From Bedellia somnulentella (lineage: Eukaryota > Arthropoda > Insecta > Lepidoptera > Bedelliidae): a stretch of 64,000 nucleotides of DNA. The translations under genes and the position numbers were made by a program. The stretch is taken from assembly GCA_963576735.1 (NCBI GenBank), contig OY755175.1, positions 3,364,401-3,428,400 of the forward strand, in the 5' to 3' direction. The notes below the pieces were generated by a model, which did no database searches, was not told where the DNA came from, and saw only the letters and a program-made list of their open reading frames with translations. Of the stretch, positions 44,250-56,138 are shown piece after piece (position 1 is the stretch's first letter; every line of letters begins with the position of its first letter).

Positions 44250-44410
44250 CTGTTTTCTGGTGAAGCGGTTGGGGGGGACCTATCACCAATAACATTTATT
44301 TTACTATCCTTCCTACACTTGACTTCCAAAAGTGGCTGTTTTTTTTATTTTATTCTGAAGTTCTGGATACTTAGTGTTAGGGATATTTTGCCTGGAGTCT
44401 TCCGATAAAA
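44250..44410 (+). repeat. Degenerate SINE-A
   Basis: GGTGAAGCGGTTGGGGGG, CCTATCACCAATAACATT, CTTCCAAAAGTGGCTG and TGAAGTTCTGGATAC are recognisable. Confidence 0.6.
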
Positions 44411-44686
44411 ATATATACATAGACTGTATTGAATACATAGAAACATAATGAATAATTTTCTACACTTTCAATTTTGATAATCATACGTCATATAAAGATT
44501 ATAGTTAATTTAAACTAAAATAAGAATTTAAAAACCGTACAAAAATAACCTGTTTCCAATCAGCTCGAAATAATATTATTCAGACTATTTACAAATAATA
44601 CACTTTGCAAATATATGATAATTTCGGAATTGTTTAACGCGAAAATGTTTTTCCCGGTTTCTTCCGCCGCAGTTCTGTTGTTGGTT

Positions 44687-44875
44687 AACATACATACATA
44701 CTCACGGCTCCCTTCAGAGCTGGGAACTTCCCAGCCCTATGTAGAAGTTGATAGGGTACAAGATGGTGGAAATATAGTATCGTTGGTAAAAAAGCCCCAT
44801 ACTCTTAATCGCCTCTTACGACTCCCGTGGACAGAAAGGGGTAGTGACATTCCAGGCCAGCTCTACACGGCAAGT
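44687..44875 (-). mobile_element. SINE-A copy with internal deletions
   Basis: Tail repeats CATACATACATACTCACGGC at 44690 and the 5' end GTGTAGAGCTGGCCTGG at 44872 on the minus strand. The overlapping ORF (44615-44917) is read through the SINE. Confidence 0.7.
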
Positions 44876-44989
44876 AATAAAATACAAACAAAAATAGTAC
44901 TATTACGAAATTATTAATTCACTATTCAAACAAAATCCGAAAGGATTTATTCATAACCCACATATCAACTGAATGTCATATGAAATAAC

Positions 44990-45125
44990 CGCGCTTTACC
45001 ACGGGACTTTTGAGCGATGCTGTTGGAGACCCATCACCGACAACCTTTAATTTCACCATCTTTTCCCCACGCAACAACACGTTTTTTCAAACAACTTTTC
45101 AAGGGATTTTAAGCCGTGAGTATAT
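44990..45125 (+). mobile_element. SINE-A copy, 5' truncated
   Basis: GAGCGATGCTGTTGGAGACC, CATCACCGACAACC, CTTTTCCCCACGCAAC, then a short-cut to GGGATTTTAAGCCGTGAG and TATATG. Confidence 0.7.
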
Positions 45126-45129
45126 GTTA

Positions 45130-45665
45130 CCAAGTGTGAAAATTTTGCAACGAAAAGTAACGCATGAAACAAATTAATTCGTTTCGCGTGGAGTTATTCG
45201 GAATCCAATGTAGCTTCAGAATACGAGAGTCTGTTTATAAATAACTTATGCCCCAGTTTGGGTTGTTATTTCAGTCTCGAAATTATTATTGTTACTAACT
45301 TTGGACTTGGAATATGAATAGTAACGATATAAAAAGAATGGCATTGGCAATAAAATATATACATAAAGTGGCCTTTTAAATATTTGCTATGAAGCTAAGT
45401 GGATTCCATATCAGATATCTTGGAAATACGAATAAGCATTATGTACTCAAAAGTAAAGACATCTTAAAAACAAGTATTGAACGCTATTATGACTGTATTA
45501 AAAACAAAGACCTAGATATAGTCAGGTTATGCACAAAGTAGGGTTTACTAAAATAGCACTAAATCATTTTACCTTTAGGCCGCACGACACTTATAAAAGC
45601 TTCATGTAAGTGTTTTACCACAGATGATAATTACTAATAAATAGAGAATAAATAAAGGAAAGAAA
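45130..45665. other. No recognised feature
   Basis: AT-rich, nothing I can name. Confidence 0.4.
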
Positions 45666-45670
45666 AATCT

Positions 45671-45743
45671 CGACACAGGTGGGAATTGAACCCGCGACCT
45701 CGGGTATACGCCCCCGTCGCTCTGCCAATTGAGCTAACGTGTC
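45671..45743 (-). tRNA. tRNA-like gene or tRNA-derived repeat, second copy
   Basis: Same 73-nt cloverleaf as 21550-21622, with three differences by eye (acceptor-proximal G-to-T, and two in the B-box region giving GGTTCAATTCC). The 3' flank TTTTTCTTTCCTTTATTTAT is shared. It has the same eight-base anticodon loop without U33, so the oddity is ancestral to both copies. The G-to-T change weakens the last acceptor pair, suggesting this copy is not under selection. Confidence 0.5.
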
Positions 45744-45854
45744 AAACGTGTCAATGGCTGCAAGCGCGAAATTCTTCTATCCTTTATTTCTTTTACACGT
45801 TTAAGTAGTGTTTGCATTTCCTGCCTCCGAATTTTAACTAATTATTATTTGATA

Positions 45855-46790
45855 CTAGTGGATCGGCCCAGCTTCGCACGGTTAGCGTTGTTTTTTTAAA
45901 TATCTGAGGTTTCTTTCTTCAGTCACTGCTCAAGCATTGTGAAATTTAGCGCAATGTTTTCAATTTATTAAATTTATAGCACTCCCTAAACTGTGTAGTT
46001 TGGTGATTTTGAATGCGCTTTTAAGAACGGTTCAGTATTTCCGTAATTTTGGAATAAAACGCTATGAAGTATTTATAACAATGTAAAAAAGAAATCATTA
46101 TGTGATGTAGGATGCAACTACTGGCGCCATCTAGTATGTTATATGTAAATTAGTAAAGATTTGGTTTTAGTCACGGGCGCGATGGCTTATTCTATGTATA
46201 ATTTCGGTGTTTCTCTACCGATTTCTATGATTCTTTTTTTATTGAATAGGTAATAATGTAACCTTTTTTAAATTAGGTATGAGTGAGAGGTTTGCAAACG
46301 TAAGAGTAAACAAATATAATCAGAATGTTTCGAACTGCTAAGCTATCAGGAATTACACGTGTTATTGTGAGTCAACCATAAAAGATAGACATAAATTGTT
46401 GAGGATTTTTTTTTAGATAATTTTATGAAGAATATTTCCGTCATACATGATTTCTATTTAAGTTTAACCATTAAGGCTGCACACGCGACGGAAGCTTAAA
46501 AAATTGAGTAACTTCTCCCGTTTTCCCAAAATTCCCCTTTACTACTCTGCTGGGAAGTATACAAAAACCTGCCCAGGAGTATGAAGAACAATTGTACCAA
46601 GTTTCTTTAAAATCCGTCGCGTAGTTTTTGTTTCCATTAGGCACATACAAACCGACAGACAGACAGACAAAAATTTAACTGATTGCATTTTTGGCATCAG
46701 TATCGATCCCTAATCACCCCCTGATAGTTATTTTGAAAATATATTTTTTGTACAGAATTGACCTCTCTACAGATTTATTATAAGCATAGA
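45855..46790 (+). repeat. Dispersed repeat, GCTTCGCACGG type
   Basis: Starts TACTAGTGGATCGGCCCAGC then TTCGCACGG and ends near GACAGACAGACAGAC, AAAAATTTAACTG and ATTTATTATAAGCATAGAT. The element at 51703-52485 starts with a related phrase. I know this sequence type from many insect genomes but cannot assign a class. No ORF. Confidence 0.55.
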
Positions 46791-47184
46791 TTATGATTAT
46801 ATTCATAATAACAAATAATAATTAAATAAATAACGAAAAAGCAAAGTAAGCAATCAAATATAAATCCAGCTGCATCCACTATTGTCCGTTTCATGGTCCG
46901 TGCAGTAGAACAACTGTTCGTCTCATTACTATGTATGTTGCGGATTTGTAGCCAAAGTCTGACCAATTGAGCGGAACACGTTACCAGAGTTGAGCTCTGG
47001 TGCTTCGCTAATCGTATTATTGGGCACAGCTTCGGAATATAATTAAGGATTAGCATATTCTACGCCCTTGGTGTCACGTCACTATTAAATTTAAGCGGCG
47101 ACGTTAAGCTATAGCTTATTGAAGATTGTTTTTAGTGTGTGTATGTAAAATGCATTTCTGTTTTTATGAGGCTAAAGTGTCAGA

Positions 47185-47330
47185 ATGAGGGCTCCTCAGC
47201 ACTTTTTGAAAATTAGGTGGGACACAAATGTGTAATAAAGGAAGGTTGAAAGAAAAAAAGAAAGTACTAATTTGTTCATTGCTTAAGTTTGGTGATCTCC
47301 AACCACACCACCCAACAATTGAGTTATTTT
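47185..47330 (-). repeat. Degenerate SINE-A
   Basis: GGGTGGTGTGGTTGGAGATC on the minus strand near 47302 and AAAAAGTGCTGAGGAGCC near 47195. It lies beside the fuller copy at 47332. Confidence 0.55.
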
Positions 47331-47331
47331 A

Positions 47332-47592
47332 TACATACATACATACATATACTCACGGCTATAAATCCCTAGAAGGGGTAGCCAGAGCTAAGGAATTAAA
47401 CGTTCCTCAGCCACTTTTGGAAAGTTTAGTAGGAAAAAGAAAGATGGTAAAATAAAGATTGTTGGTGAAGGGTCTCCAACCACATCGCCCGAAAATCCCT
47501 TAAAAGCCCCAATACCGTCAGTCGCCTCTTACATACACCCACCGGAAGAAATGGGGTAGTGCTATTCTAAGCCGACACTACACGGCAATTTT
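47332..47592 (-). mobile_element. SINE-A copy, near full length
   Basis: The minus strand runs from GTGTAGTGTCGGCTTAG near 47585 to GCCGTGAGTATATG and repeated ATGT near 47335. Confidence 0.85.
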
Positions 47593-47594
47593 GT

Positions 47595-48285
47595 CAAAGT
47601 TATAGGTAAAATATTTTGTAGCTTAACATTAACTAACAGCGGAAACATATTAACTTGTTCTAGAAAACAAATAAAGCTTAAATTCTAACGTTAAATAAAC
47701 AGAACAGAAAGCTTCACACAGTAAATTTCTGGTTCAAAACTCTTGGAAATTTATATACCTCTTCATTTTATTAAGTTTTCAGTGCTCAGTGAAAAGACCA
47801 CCGTTCACCGTTCAAAAAGACCAACAGAAAGATCTGGTTTTGAACTTTGCGCCTACTTAATCCATTCTGTCTTATCATAAATATTTAATAAAATTAATAG
47901 TAATTATTTGTGAAATAAATTAGACGATTAGAAAATAATACGATTGCACCTTTTACAATTACAATTGATTTGAACCCTTCTAAGCTTTCAATAAAAAAAA
48001 ACAAAAACGATGTAATGATATCATTCGATATTACTATGAATTAAGAATATTCTCATAATATTTCATTACATGCAGAGCCCAGGATTCCAATTTCGGTTAC
48101 ACATTCTCTTTGCACTTGGCAAGTCACTTTATTAAACTCGGGAATGTGTTATTACTCTGCTCAAAGTGAGATGTTCTCAAACTAATAAATATTAGACTGA
48201 GTGGAGGCAAATTACGAACTTCGATAGTGGTATAGTGTAAGTTGTTTATCAGTATAGTTTAGTTGTATTGCGAAGTACTTCAGTA
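47595..48285. other. No recognised feature
   Basis: AT-rich, nothing I can name. Confidence 0.4.
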
Positions 48286-48289
48286 TTAA

Positions 48290-48485
48290 CTACATCCATG
48301 GCCGAGTGATAGGTGACTAGATTCTCTGACCGGAGGTTGCGGGTTCGATCCTCACTGAGATCAACATTTACGTGATGAGTATAAACGATTATTTCGTAGA
48401 CTTTAGTGTTATTTATATGTGTATTAATATATTATCGTTGAATATATCGTTGAGATAGTTTCTCATAAACATATACGCTAACTTG
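48290..48485 (+). mobile_element. tRNA-derived SINE (third family)
   Basis: Head TGGCCGAGTGATAGGTGAC, then a strong B box GGTTCGATCC (48344-48353). The body GTTATTTATATGTGTATTAA and ATATCGTTGAGATAGTTTC fits a SINE type common in moths. Unlike SINE-A and SINE-T I see no GCGTGA end. Confidence 0.6.
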
Positions 48486-48861
48486 ATAAAAACGCAAAAT
48501 AGTTGTAAATAACGAACTATGTGTTATGTAATGAATAAAAGCACTTTATGTTATCAGTTTCATTTATCTATTTAATGCATAAATGGCCAGGCGTAAGAGA
48601 AAAAAAATTGGCAATATTTATTTTTCAAATTGTAATAATCAAAAACATTGAGAAATCTAAAAGAGACAAATACTGTGTTAAATTAAAATTCTTAACGATT
48701 GAATCGTTTTCTAAGGTGAAGAGGATTAATTTGGGCTGATTCAAACACATAATTAGCTGTGTTGTAAAAACTGCCCATTGGTCAGTTAAAACATTTTTGT
48801 TTTTGTTTAGATATCTAAATAAATATTTGGTTACGGTAGGAAAAATAATAAACAGGAAAAC

Positions 48862-49048
48862 ATACATACATACACATACTTACGGCTATAAATCCCTAAA
48901 AGGGGTAGCCAGAACTGAGAAATTAGAAATTCCTTAGCCACTTTTGGAAGATGCGTGGGGAAAAGATGGTAGAATAAAGGTTGTTGGTGATGGGTCTCCA
49001 ACCGCATCGCCCAAAAATACCTTAAAAAGCCCCAAGTTCGTTCAATGG
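48862..49048 (-). mobile_element. SINE-A copy, 5' truncated, with target duplication
   Basis: Flanked by AAACAGGAAAAC (48850-48861 and 49049-49060), 12 bp, perfect. The 5' end is lost after GGGGCTTTTTAAGG, and a short extra stretch (about 49035-49048) separates it from the target duplication. Confidence 0.85.
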
Positions 49049-49239
49049 AAACAGGAAAACTGCCAGTCAATAACAAGAAATATTTGAATTAAAAATATAG
49101 ACGCAAAACTTACTGCTAATATCCTCTAAAAATATTTTTTTAGGGCTTCTTATAAACAAATTAACACCGTAAGGTAGTTTTCAAAACTTAGTCAAATAGC
49201 CTATTGTTTTAATTATAAATATATTTCGTTAATATGATT

Positions 49240-49840
49240 AGCTCCAAATAATCGCTCGTTGACCATTATAACCAATCCTTCTACCTTACTCCCGTAGATC
49301 CGCATGAAACTCTTCGGATCATGTCTAATCTTAAAAATAAACTAAGCAGTGGGTACGATGAAGTGCCTCCCGTTCTAATTAAGAAATGCGCCAAAGAGTT
49401 AGTTTTCCCACTTACATTTCTGATAAACCAATCTATTAGTGAAGGAGAGTTTCCAAAATCACTGAAACTAGCTGTTACCAAACCACTTCACAAAAAGAAC
49501 GAAAAAAACAATTTCAACAACTATCGCCCTATAGTTAATTTATCATCGTTTTCAAAAATTTTCGAAACAGCAATCAACAAACGGCTTTACAGTTACTGCA
49601 AACAGTTCAAAATACTTAACAATAATCAAAATGGATTCAGGAAAAATCACTCTACAACCTTAGCTGTATTTAAATACATCCGAGAAATTATAACTATAAT
49701 CAATGATAGGAAATACGCTATTGGCATCCTCGTTGACATGAGCAAAGCATACGATAGGGTTCTTCACAATATTCTTCTGGACAAGCTATCAGGGATAGGC
49801 GTTAGAGGTACTCCACTCGTTACGTTTCATAAATATTAGT
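49240..49840 (+). pseudogene. LINE reverse transcriptase fragment (jockey/CR1-like)
   Basis: Frame through 49321-49839 with RT motifs: SSGYDEVPPVLIKKC, FPKSLKLAVTKPLHKK, FNNYRPIVNLSSFSKIFE, NGFRKNHSTTLAVF and GILVDMSKAYDRVLH (first catalytic Asp). The frame extends upstream without a start. It stops at 49837 well before the YxDD box, and is followed directly by TTTGACTTTTGACTTTTGC, a tail-like end. Both ends are therefore missing. The clade is a judgement from motif style. Confidence 0.85.
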
Positions 49841-49879
49841 TTTAACTTAATTTTGAAAAATATTTTTTTTGACTTTTGA

Positions 49880-50040
49880 CTTTTGCTTAACGTGCCCTTT
49901 GAAGCACGGAATCTCTTAATTCTCGGATAATCAGGTAATGCAAGCCTGCAATACCTTTCGAAACTGGGTTAAATCTTACAAATTAAATTTGTGATTGTAC
50001 CCCCCGGGATCGAACTCTCGAACAAATATCTCTATTAAAA
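49880..50040 (-). mobile_element. tRNA-related dispersed repeat fragment
   Basis: The plus strand reads GTGCCCTTTGAAGCACGGAA, CGGATAATCAGGTAATGC and CCCCCCGGGATCGAAC. On the minus strand GTTCGATCCCGGGGGG is a B-box-like block. I associate this with a common moth repeat having a tRNA-like end. Confidence 0.55.
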
Positions 50041-50750
50041 ATCTTCTGATTCAAACATCTTTGCAGCAGATAGACAAATTATCAAGGCATTTTACCACAA
50101 TACACCTGCTGCGCGCAAAACCTAAGACCCGCTCTGTCTGACTAGCAACGTAATGTAAGTAAGTTCATTGCACAAACTACAAAGTCTTATTCAAAACCTT
50201 TGTATAGAACTCTTAAACAGCACTGGAGAAAAACATGTTCGTGAATGTGACAACTTAGATTTGTATCACATACAGACAGTAAAGTATTTCAACAATGGAA
50301 GTAAGGTATAAAATTATTAATTATTTAAATTATGACTATCCTAATACGCAATTGTGGAGAAAGTTGGTTTTGCGATGTCTCTTATAGTCACAAAAACACA
50401 TTATTATATAAAATTTTATATGTGATTTAGGTGTCATTCATGTGTAGTAAATGAATAGTGTTTTTAATAGAAAGTATTTTCAGGAGTTCGTATCGCTAAG
50501 GCTTACTTAAAATGATTAGACAGAGTGCGGGTTAAATTCGTACAAAATATTATTTATTCTATAAGCCGAAAGAACCATATTGCTCAAATGACTCGAAATG
50601 AGTGGTTTTTGTTTTACCCCCAACTAAAATTTTAGTAATAGCTGACACCTCGGCCACCAAATTTTTTATATTATTTTTATAGTCAGATGGTTTGGTAATA
50701 TACAAGGATTTTTTTGAAAAAAAATAGAAATAAGAGTGACGGTGTTTTAT

Positions 50751-50993
50751 ACATACATACATACATATACTCACGGCTATAAATCCCTAGAAGGGGTAGC
50801 CAGATCTAAGGAATTAGAAATTCCTCAGCCACTTTTGGAAAGTTGGGTGGGGAAAAGATGGTAAAATAAAGGTCTCCAATCGCATCGCCCAAAAATCCCT
50901 TAATAGCCCCAATACCCCAATAGCCTCTTACGTACACCCACCGGAAGAAATGGGGTAGTGCTGTTCTAAGCCGACACTACACAGCATAGCATA
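50751..50993 (-). mobile_element. SINE-A copy, full length, with target duplication
   Basis: Flanked by ACGGTGTTTTAT (50739-50750 and 50994-51005), 12 bp, perfect. The minus strand runs from GTGTAGTGTCGGCTTAG to the ATGT tail, with a short deletion near 50870. Confidence 0.9.
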
Positions 50994-51272
50994 ACGGTGT
51001 TTTATGTATAAAGATAAGATTGTTTCACAGCTATTATTAAGTTGAAAGATCAATGTAGAGTCTATTTAAGTAGATTAATATAACAAAAAAACGGTGTTAT
51101 GGAATAAAGGTCCTACTATCAAACTCTCCCACATTCTTTCCAGCTCTCAATGTAATTCATGTTATCTTAGATTAACACTGAGAACAGAACAGATCCAATA
51201 TACTACCAATACAGACAACTTCCCGAGGGAATTTTAAGGATATCTTGGACCTGCACAGTTTAATATAAAGTT

Positions 51273-51390
51273 CTCACGCCACGCGATAAGCTTATATTTG
51301 GGTAGGAAGAGACCATCGATCGTATTTTCTACGATAATTTACATTTGTCAATCTAGTCTTTCATATTTTTTTATTCTTTACACTTACGAT
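51273..51390 (-). mobile_element. RTE LINE 3' fragment, degenerate
   Basis: TTCTCACGCCACGCGATAAG, GGGTAGGAAGAGACCATCGA and TTTTTTATTCTTTACACTT match 9001-9130 of the LINE in order. Confidence 0.6.
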
Positions 51391-51702
51391 ACCTGTTTCT
51401 TTCATCTCATTTCTGTATTCAAACCACAAAAAACATGTCTCACATTTAGTTTAAACACACAACTTACAAAAACTATTAAATAACTGAACGGCTGTGAGGT
51501 CCCCCTTGACAAACACAACGCAGGTAAGGGAGAGCACAACCCAATTAGCAACCTTCCTGTAGTCTGCACTAATGATGTAGTACACACTGAAGCGTGCTTA
51601 AAGCGTTCTGCTTAGCTGGTGACATACGCTTTTCTCACAAGCCTTGTTCACTACAGCCATCTACTAAGAGTATAAAGAGACTGCATGAATAAAATTATAA
51701 TT

Positions 51703-52485
51703 TTACTAGCGACCCGCCCCGGCTTCGCACGGGTGCAATGCAAAATATACCTACTACAGAATGTCCTTATACACAACGTTCACAGCTTTTTTGTCATTAG
51801 CCAATACAAACATGTTTAATTCTTAATATTTTTCTCGCTAGAGAGCTCCGATAAACGCGTGCGATCGCTGCAAATCATAAAGTGCTATAAGGCGAAGCGC
51901 GGCCATCGACGCGCTATCTATAGGCACGCGCCGCCCGGCGCAAACAACTACGACCCTGCATTTTAAATTTGTAATATCTTTGGTAATATTCACTTAAATT
52001 ACATGCTGTAAAAAGCATATTGATCTGTAATAAATGCAAAATTTATTTAAGGTACTTAATTGGATAAGGATTAATGTTGTATTGTTTAAAATCACTTCGT
52101 AAATAACAATTTTTTAGTAAAGAATAAAAAAGGGTTATGTTGGGTTTTCCCTAAGAGATAGACATATACCATCGCGGACTTTTTTGTCGAACTTTTTAAG
52201 GTTAACAATACTGTAGTACATTATTTTGGTCTATCTCGTAGGGTTCAGCCAGCGTTTGCAATATAAGCGCAAAAAAACGTGCTTATTTACGACATCACAT
52301 TAGAAACCTTTAAATTTATCAGTGTTTTTCTACTATATTATGCATTTATTATACATACAAACCTTCCTTAAGAATCACTCTATCTATTAAAAAAAACCGC
52401 ATCAAAATCCGTTGCGTAGTTTTAAAGACCTAAGCATACATACGGACATACAGCGAAAGCGACTTTGTTTTATACTATGTATTGA
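51703..52485 (+). repeat. Dispersed repeat, CGACCCGCCCCGG type
   Basis: Starts ACTAGCGACCCGCCCCGGC then TTCGCACGGGTGC. Ends ATCCGTTGCGTAGTTTTAAA, CATACATACGGACATACAGC and GCGACTTTGTTTTATACTAT. It looks complete and is non-coding. A GC-rich centre (51845-51960) stands out. Class unknown. Confidence 0.6.
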
Positions 52486-53149
52486 TACAAAGCTCTACTA
52501 CTGGCTTTGAACTCGTATAATCCGGGTTTTTCGCACCTTCTTTAGAAGACAAAAAAAATCTACAAATAATTTACACAAGGTACACAGATTGTACCTTCAT
52601 CTGAACAAAACGAAGCTAAGTGACAAACATTTTAGAAATAGATAAAGAAATAAATTTTATATTTATCAAATAACATCTATTTTTTATGTAAAGAAATAGT
52701 TGAAGGGGTTAAAGACGCGTCTGTTGTGTGATTGATTCGTGGCCGGTTATAACTAAATATCTGTTATCAAAAAAAACTTGTCTAAAAAATTTTGCTCCAA
52801 AAGAAAACATTTTGCCTCAGGCGTTTTCTTCTGTACTATTGCAATTATTTGATTTTTTAATTGTTTCTTGTAATTTGAGTATTATTTAAGCATATTTTCG
52901 TTTAGTTTTAATTATCATTCAAAAGCACACATAAGAAAAACCTTTCCAAATGATTATTAATGATTAGGCAAGAACTATTTTTTTTTAAATATAAAAATTT
53001 GCCAATGCTTTTAATTCCATGATTACTGCAGTACTTTCACCAGCATGATGAGGAAAACAGATAATATAAAAAAATAACTCTTGAGGTTCAGGAATCAGAC
53101 AACATGATTTGGAGTTCGAATATAATGGTACAATAGTTTATAAAAAAGT

Positions 53150-53331
53150 GCACGTGTCACAGAGTTTATCACCAAACTCCTCCGAAACAAATAATCCGAT
53201 TTCATTGAAATTTTGCAAACAGATTTGTTGTTTTATACTTTGTTGTTCACCCCTAAATTTATTTTAGATATATAGACTGGAGATACCAGAAATATTTTAT
53301 ATGGAAAGGCAACATTTGCTAGGTCAGCTAG
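53150..53331 (+). mobile_element. Helitron-type 3' end
   Basis: Ends GGTCAGCTAG (53322-53331) followed by T, as at 7213. The preceding AAAGGCAACATTTGCTAG differs from the 6197 element, so this is another family. Confidence 0.5.
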
Positions 53332-53339
53332 TAGTTCAA

Positions 53340-54275
53340 TAAAATAGAGACGATCAAATAGTCCATAAATAGTTTTTTGGGTGCAATTTAGTAATTCCTA
53401 TTTGAAAAACAAATAACATGAATGTTTTCCTTTTTTATTTAAATTACTTGTATCTTATAATGAGTTAATTCTATATGAATTCAAAGAAATTACATATTTT
53501 ATTGCTTTTGCCACATCGTTGGCTCGACCATTTTAATGATGGCCTGAAGCTTATCTGTGTACACTGCTATGATTTCGTCATTAACCTCATGAATTTCGGT
53601 TAAAATGTCCGTGTTTCGCTAAATAACAATTCAGGGAGTTGTAAATATTATAAATTGTTCTTAACCAAAGTCTTATCTAGAACATTATTTAAGTTGACTA
53701 CGAAACTAAGCAGCTTAACATGTTAATAAATTAAATGTCTTGGTAGATATATTTGCTTAATATCAGTCTTATTAACCACTTTTGATTGCAAACTGATTAC
53801 CATTTTTGTTATAAAATAGACCTTACCCTTTTATTTCAAGCGAAATACCATGTGACTTTGTTGGAAAACTTACGCAGCTAACACCTTTCTTTTATATATC
53901 TTTTGTGCAAAAAATAACAATTCATGGTTCATGGTTTCATAATTGATTTAGTTTAAGCTAATTCCATGTGCGGTTTTTATTTAATCAAATAATCAAGTAA
54001 TGCGTGAAAATTGAGTAAGACAGCCGTGATTTGATTTTACTAGATCAAGTATTTTTTTTTCTTTTTAAGGACAAACAATGGTACCAAATTTTATACATAC
54101 ACTGGAGATAAAGCACATTAAATGTTATTGTCAATCCGTTACTTTGACGTTCATGACGAGGACATAAAATGATATTATTATGAAAAAAACTTAAATGAGA
54201 GAAAAGTATCTAAAGCTAACATTCAAATATACTCGTATGTACAAAAAACCTAGATAAAAACTAAACCAAAGAACA
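53340..54275. other. No recognised feature
   Basis: AT-rich; nothing I can name. Confidence 0.4.
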
Positions 54276-54280
54276 TAATA

Positions 54281-54523
54281 TCACTGTCGAATCATGGTCT
54301 CCGCTGCCTGGAGCTTGAGCTGTCTTAAGGTGCAATTAAAAATATCAATATCACTGAAGTATTTGTAGTATGTGTGACATATTCTGTTTAGGGGAGCTCG
54401 GTTGCCTGCTATAGTTTTGCTTAGCTGCTCATGAAATTTAACATGACGATTAGTAATTATTTTGGTAGTTAAGTTGGAAGAGCAAATCCAACCAAAGCCT
54501 TGTACAGATACAGCTTTTCTCAA
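54281..54523 (-). other. Unassigned ORF, possible exon
   Basis: 80 codons to a TGA, opening on TTG rather than ATG: ICSSNLTTKIITNRHVKFHE, NRAPLNRICHTYYKYF, LRQLKLQAAETMIRQ. GC is higher than the surroundings and no repeat family explains it. A possible splice acceptor GTACAAG precedes the GFGW codons. I do not recognise the protein. Confidence 0.2.
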
Positions 54524-54546
54524 GTTATATTTGTTCTTTTATAATA

Positions 54547-54891
54547 ATGTTTATTAATGGTAGAACCTATAGACTTAGTTATGCTTATTTCTGTGACAGT
54601 GCATTAGAACAAGTCGGTAATAGCACGTACCGCATAAATATACTGTTAAAAGACTGGATACCCTTTACACCAGGTGACAAAATGTTTTATCTATGTCACC
54701 TTTTTGGAGATGTACGTAGTTATGAAAGTTATTATTTGTTCTATTCGCAATACTCCTCTCCGATTTCACAAATTGTTTTAATTGTAAAGAAACTTAGATA
54801 TAAGAAATTGCTGTGCCCCGCCGTGTCTTCAATGCAGAGCCATGAATGTTTTATAAAGAAGAAGAGTTACATTGTTGAATGCAATAAATAA
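54547..54891 (+). other. Unassigned ORF
   Basis: 114 codons from an ATG: MFINGRTYRLSYAYFCDSAL, then KDWIPFTPGDKMFYLCHLFG. No family recognised; four or more Cys. It lies opposite and just downstream of the 54281 ORF, so at most one may be real. Confidence 0.2.
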
Positions 54892-55271
54892 TAATTCAGT
54901 AATCGCTACGTTTTATGTAAATGATTTCTTTCTGTAGGTTTATTAGTGAAGCGCTCCATTGTCTACTGGTAAGGCGACCAGATTCTGTAAAAAAAAAAAG
55001 AATTAGTCACAGGTCGCAGCTCTTCTTAAACTCCCTTTTGTCCAATGGTTATCATTGACAGCTAGATTACGTAAATTGATTTAAGATACGGCCAAATCTT
55101 TAATTAAGATTGACAGTTTTACCGATTGGTAGTAATAAAATGAAAAATCTTAAATTTTGGGAACTCGTCACATTCTTTATTATCGCAGGAAAAAAAAAAC
55201 TTATAATAATGAACGATGTAGATGAACTTCTATTTTAGTCTCCGAATTTTTTCGTTCCCTGAACTAGTCCA

Positions 55272-55577
55272 TTAACATTCCCAGAAATATTCGTTTCTGA
55301 AAACGATAGGTTTTAACTCAATTCCTTTGAAGAAATAATAACGAGCTTCGCAATCAATATTTCTAACTGTGACGAACTTGTTATCACTTAAATTATATTT
55401 CAAACTAATGAAACCAAACTCGCAGTACTTGTATTTAAAAGATGTCAATTTGACACATTTTCTGCTACAGAGTGTCCTTTGATTTGATATTTTTGTGTTT
55501 GTTGAAAATTCTCGGTGGCTTAGAGGTACCCTACAATGTTTACAAATTAGAAATAACAAGGCAATCGATAGTGACAC
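55272..55577 (-). other. Unassigned ORF, possible terminal exon
   Basis: 101 codons starting on GTG, with no ATG inside: a hydrophobic start (SIALLFLICKHC), then SNQRTLCSRKCVKLTSF, YCEFGFISLKYNLSDNK and NEYFWEC. A T-rich run ending ACATTGTAG could be a splice acceptor at about 55530. No known family; GC is higher than the flanks. Confidence 0.22.
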
Positions 55578-55892
55578 AATTTTTACTTCTTAGTTCTCCA
55601 AAGTTCTACTTGACATTGTGATGAGGATTTACTTGTCATGACATGTTCAAAGAAAATTCAATGATGTGAGTTCTTGCTCCATGTTTTCTCGACAACCATT
55701 TGTTTTATTTACGAGAACCAAAATAAATAAATAGATACTTAGAAAATAAAAAAAAAACTTAAATTCATCCATTTTTTATCTTAATATTTTAATTGCTTGT
55801 GCTTATTTATTTTTTATGATTTTTCAGGTACGTGGATAATTATCAACGGTTTCTAATTACTTAAATAAATGTAAGTATATAATATAATATAT

Positions 55893-56138
55893 TGCCGCGT
55901 AGTGTCGGATTAGAATAACACTACCCCATTTCTACCCTTGGGTGACTTAAAGAGGCGGCTAAGGGTATAGGGGCTTTTAAGTGATTTTCGGGCGATGTGG
56001 TTGGAGACCCGTCACCAAAAACATTGAATAATACCATCTTTTCCCGAATCAACTTCCAAAAGTGGCCGAGGAATTTCTCATTCCAAAGCACTGGCTACCG
56101 CGTTTAGGAATTTATAGCCGTGAGTATATGTATGTATA
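55893..56138 (+). mobile_element. SINE-A copy, near full length
   Basis: GCGTAGTGTCGGATTAGAAT to GCCGTGAGTATATGTATGTA. It shares CTACCCTTGGGTG with the 14832 group. Confidence 0.85.

Noticed and set aside
54953..55015. tRNA-like phrase (CTACTGGTAAGGCGACCAG)
   Set aside because: No B box or cloverleaf; at best a decayed SINE head.
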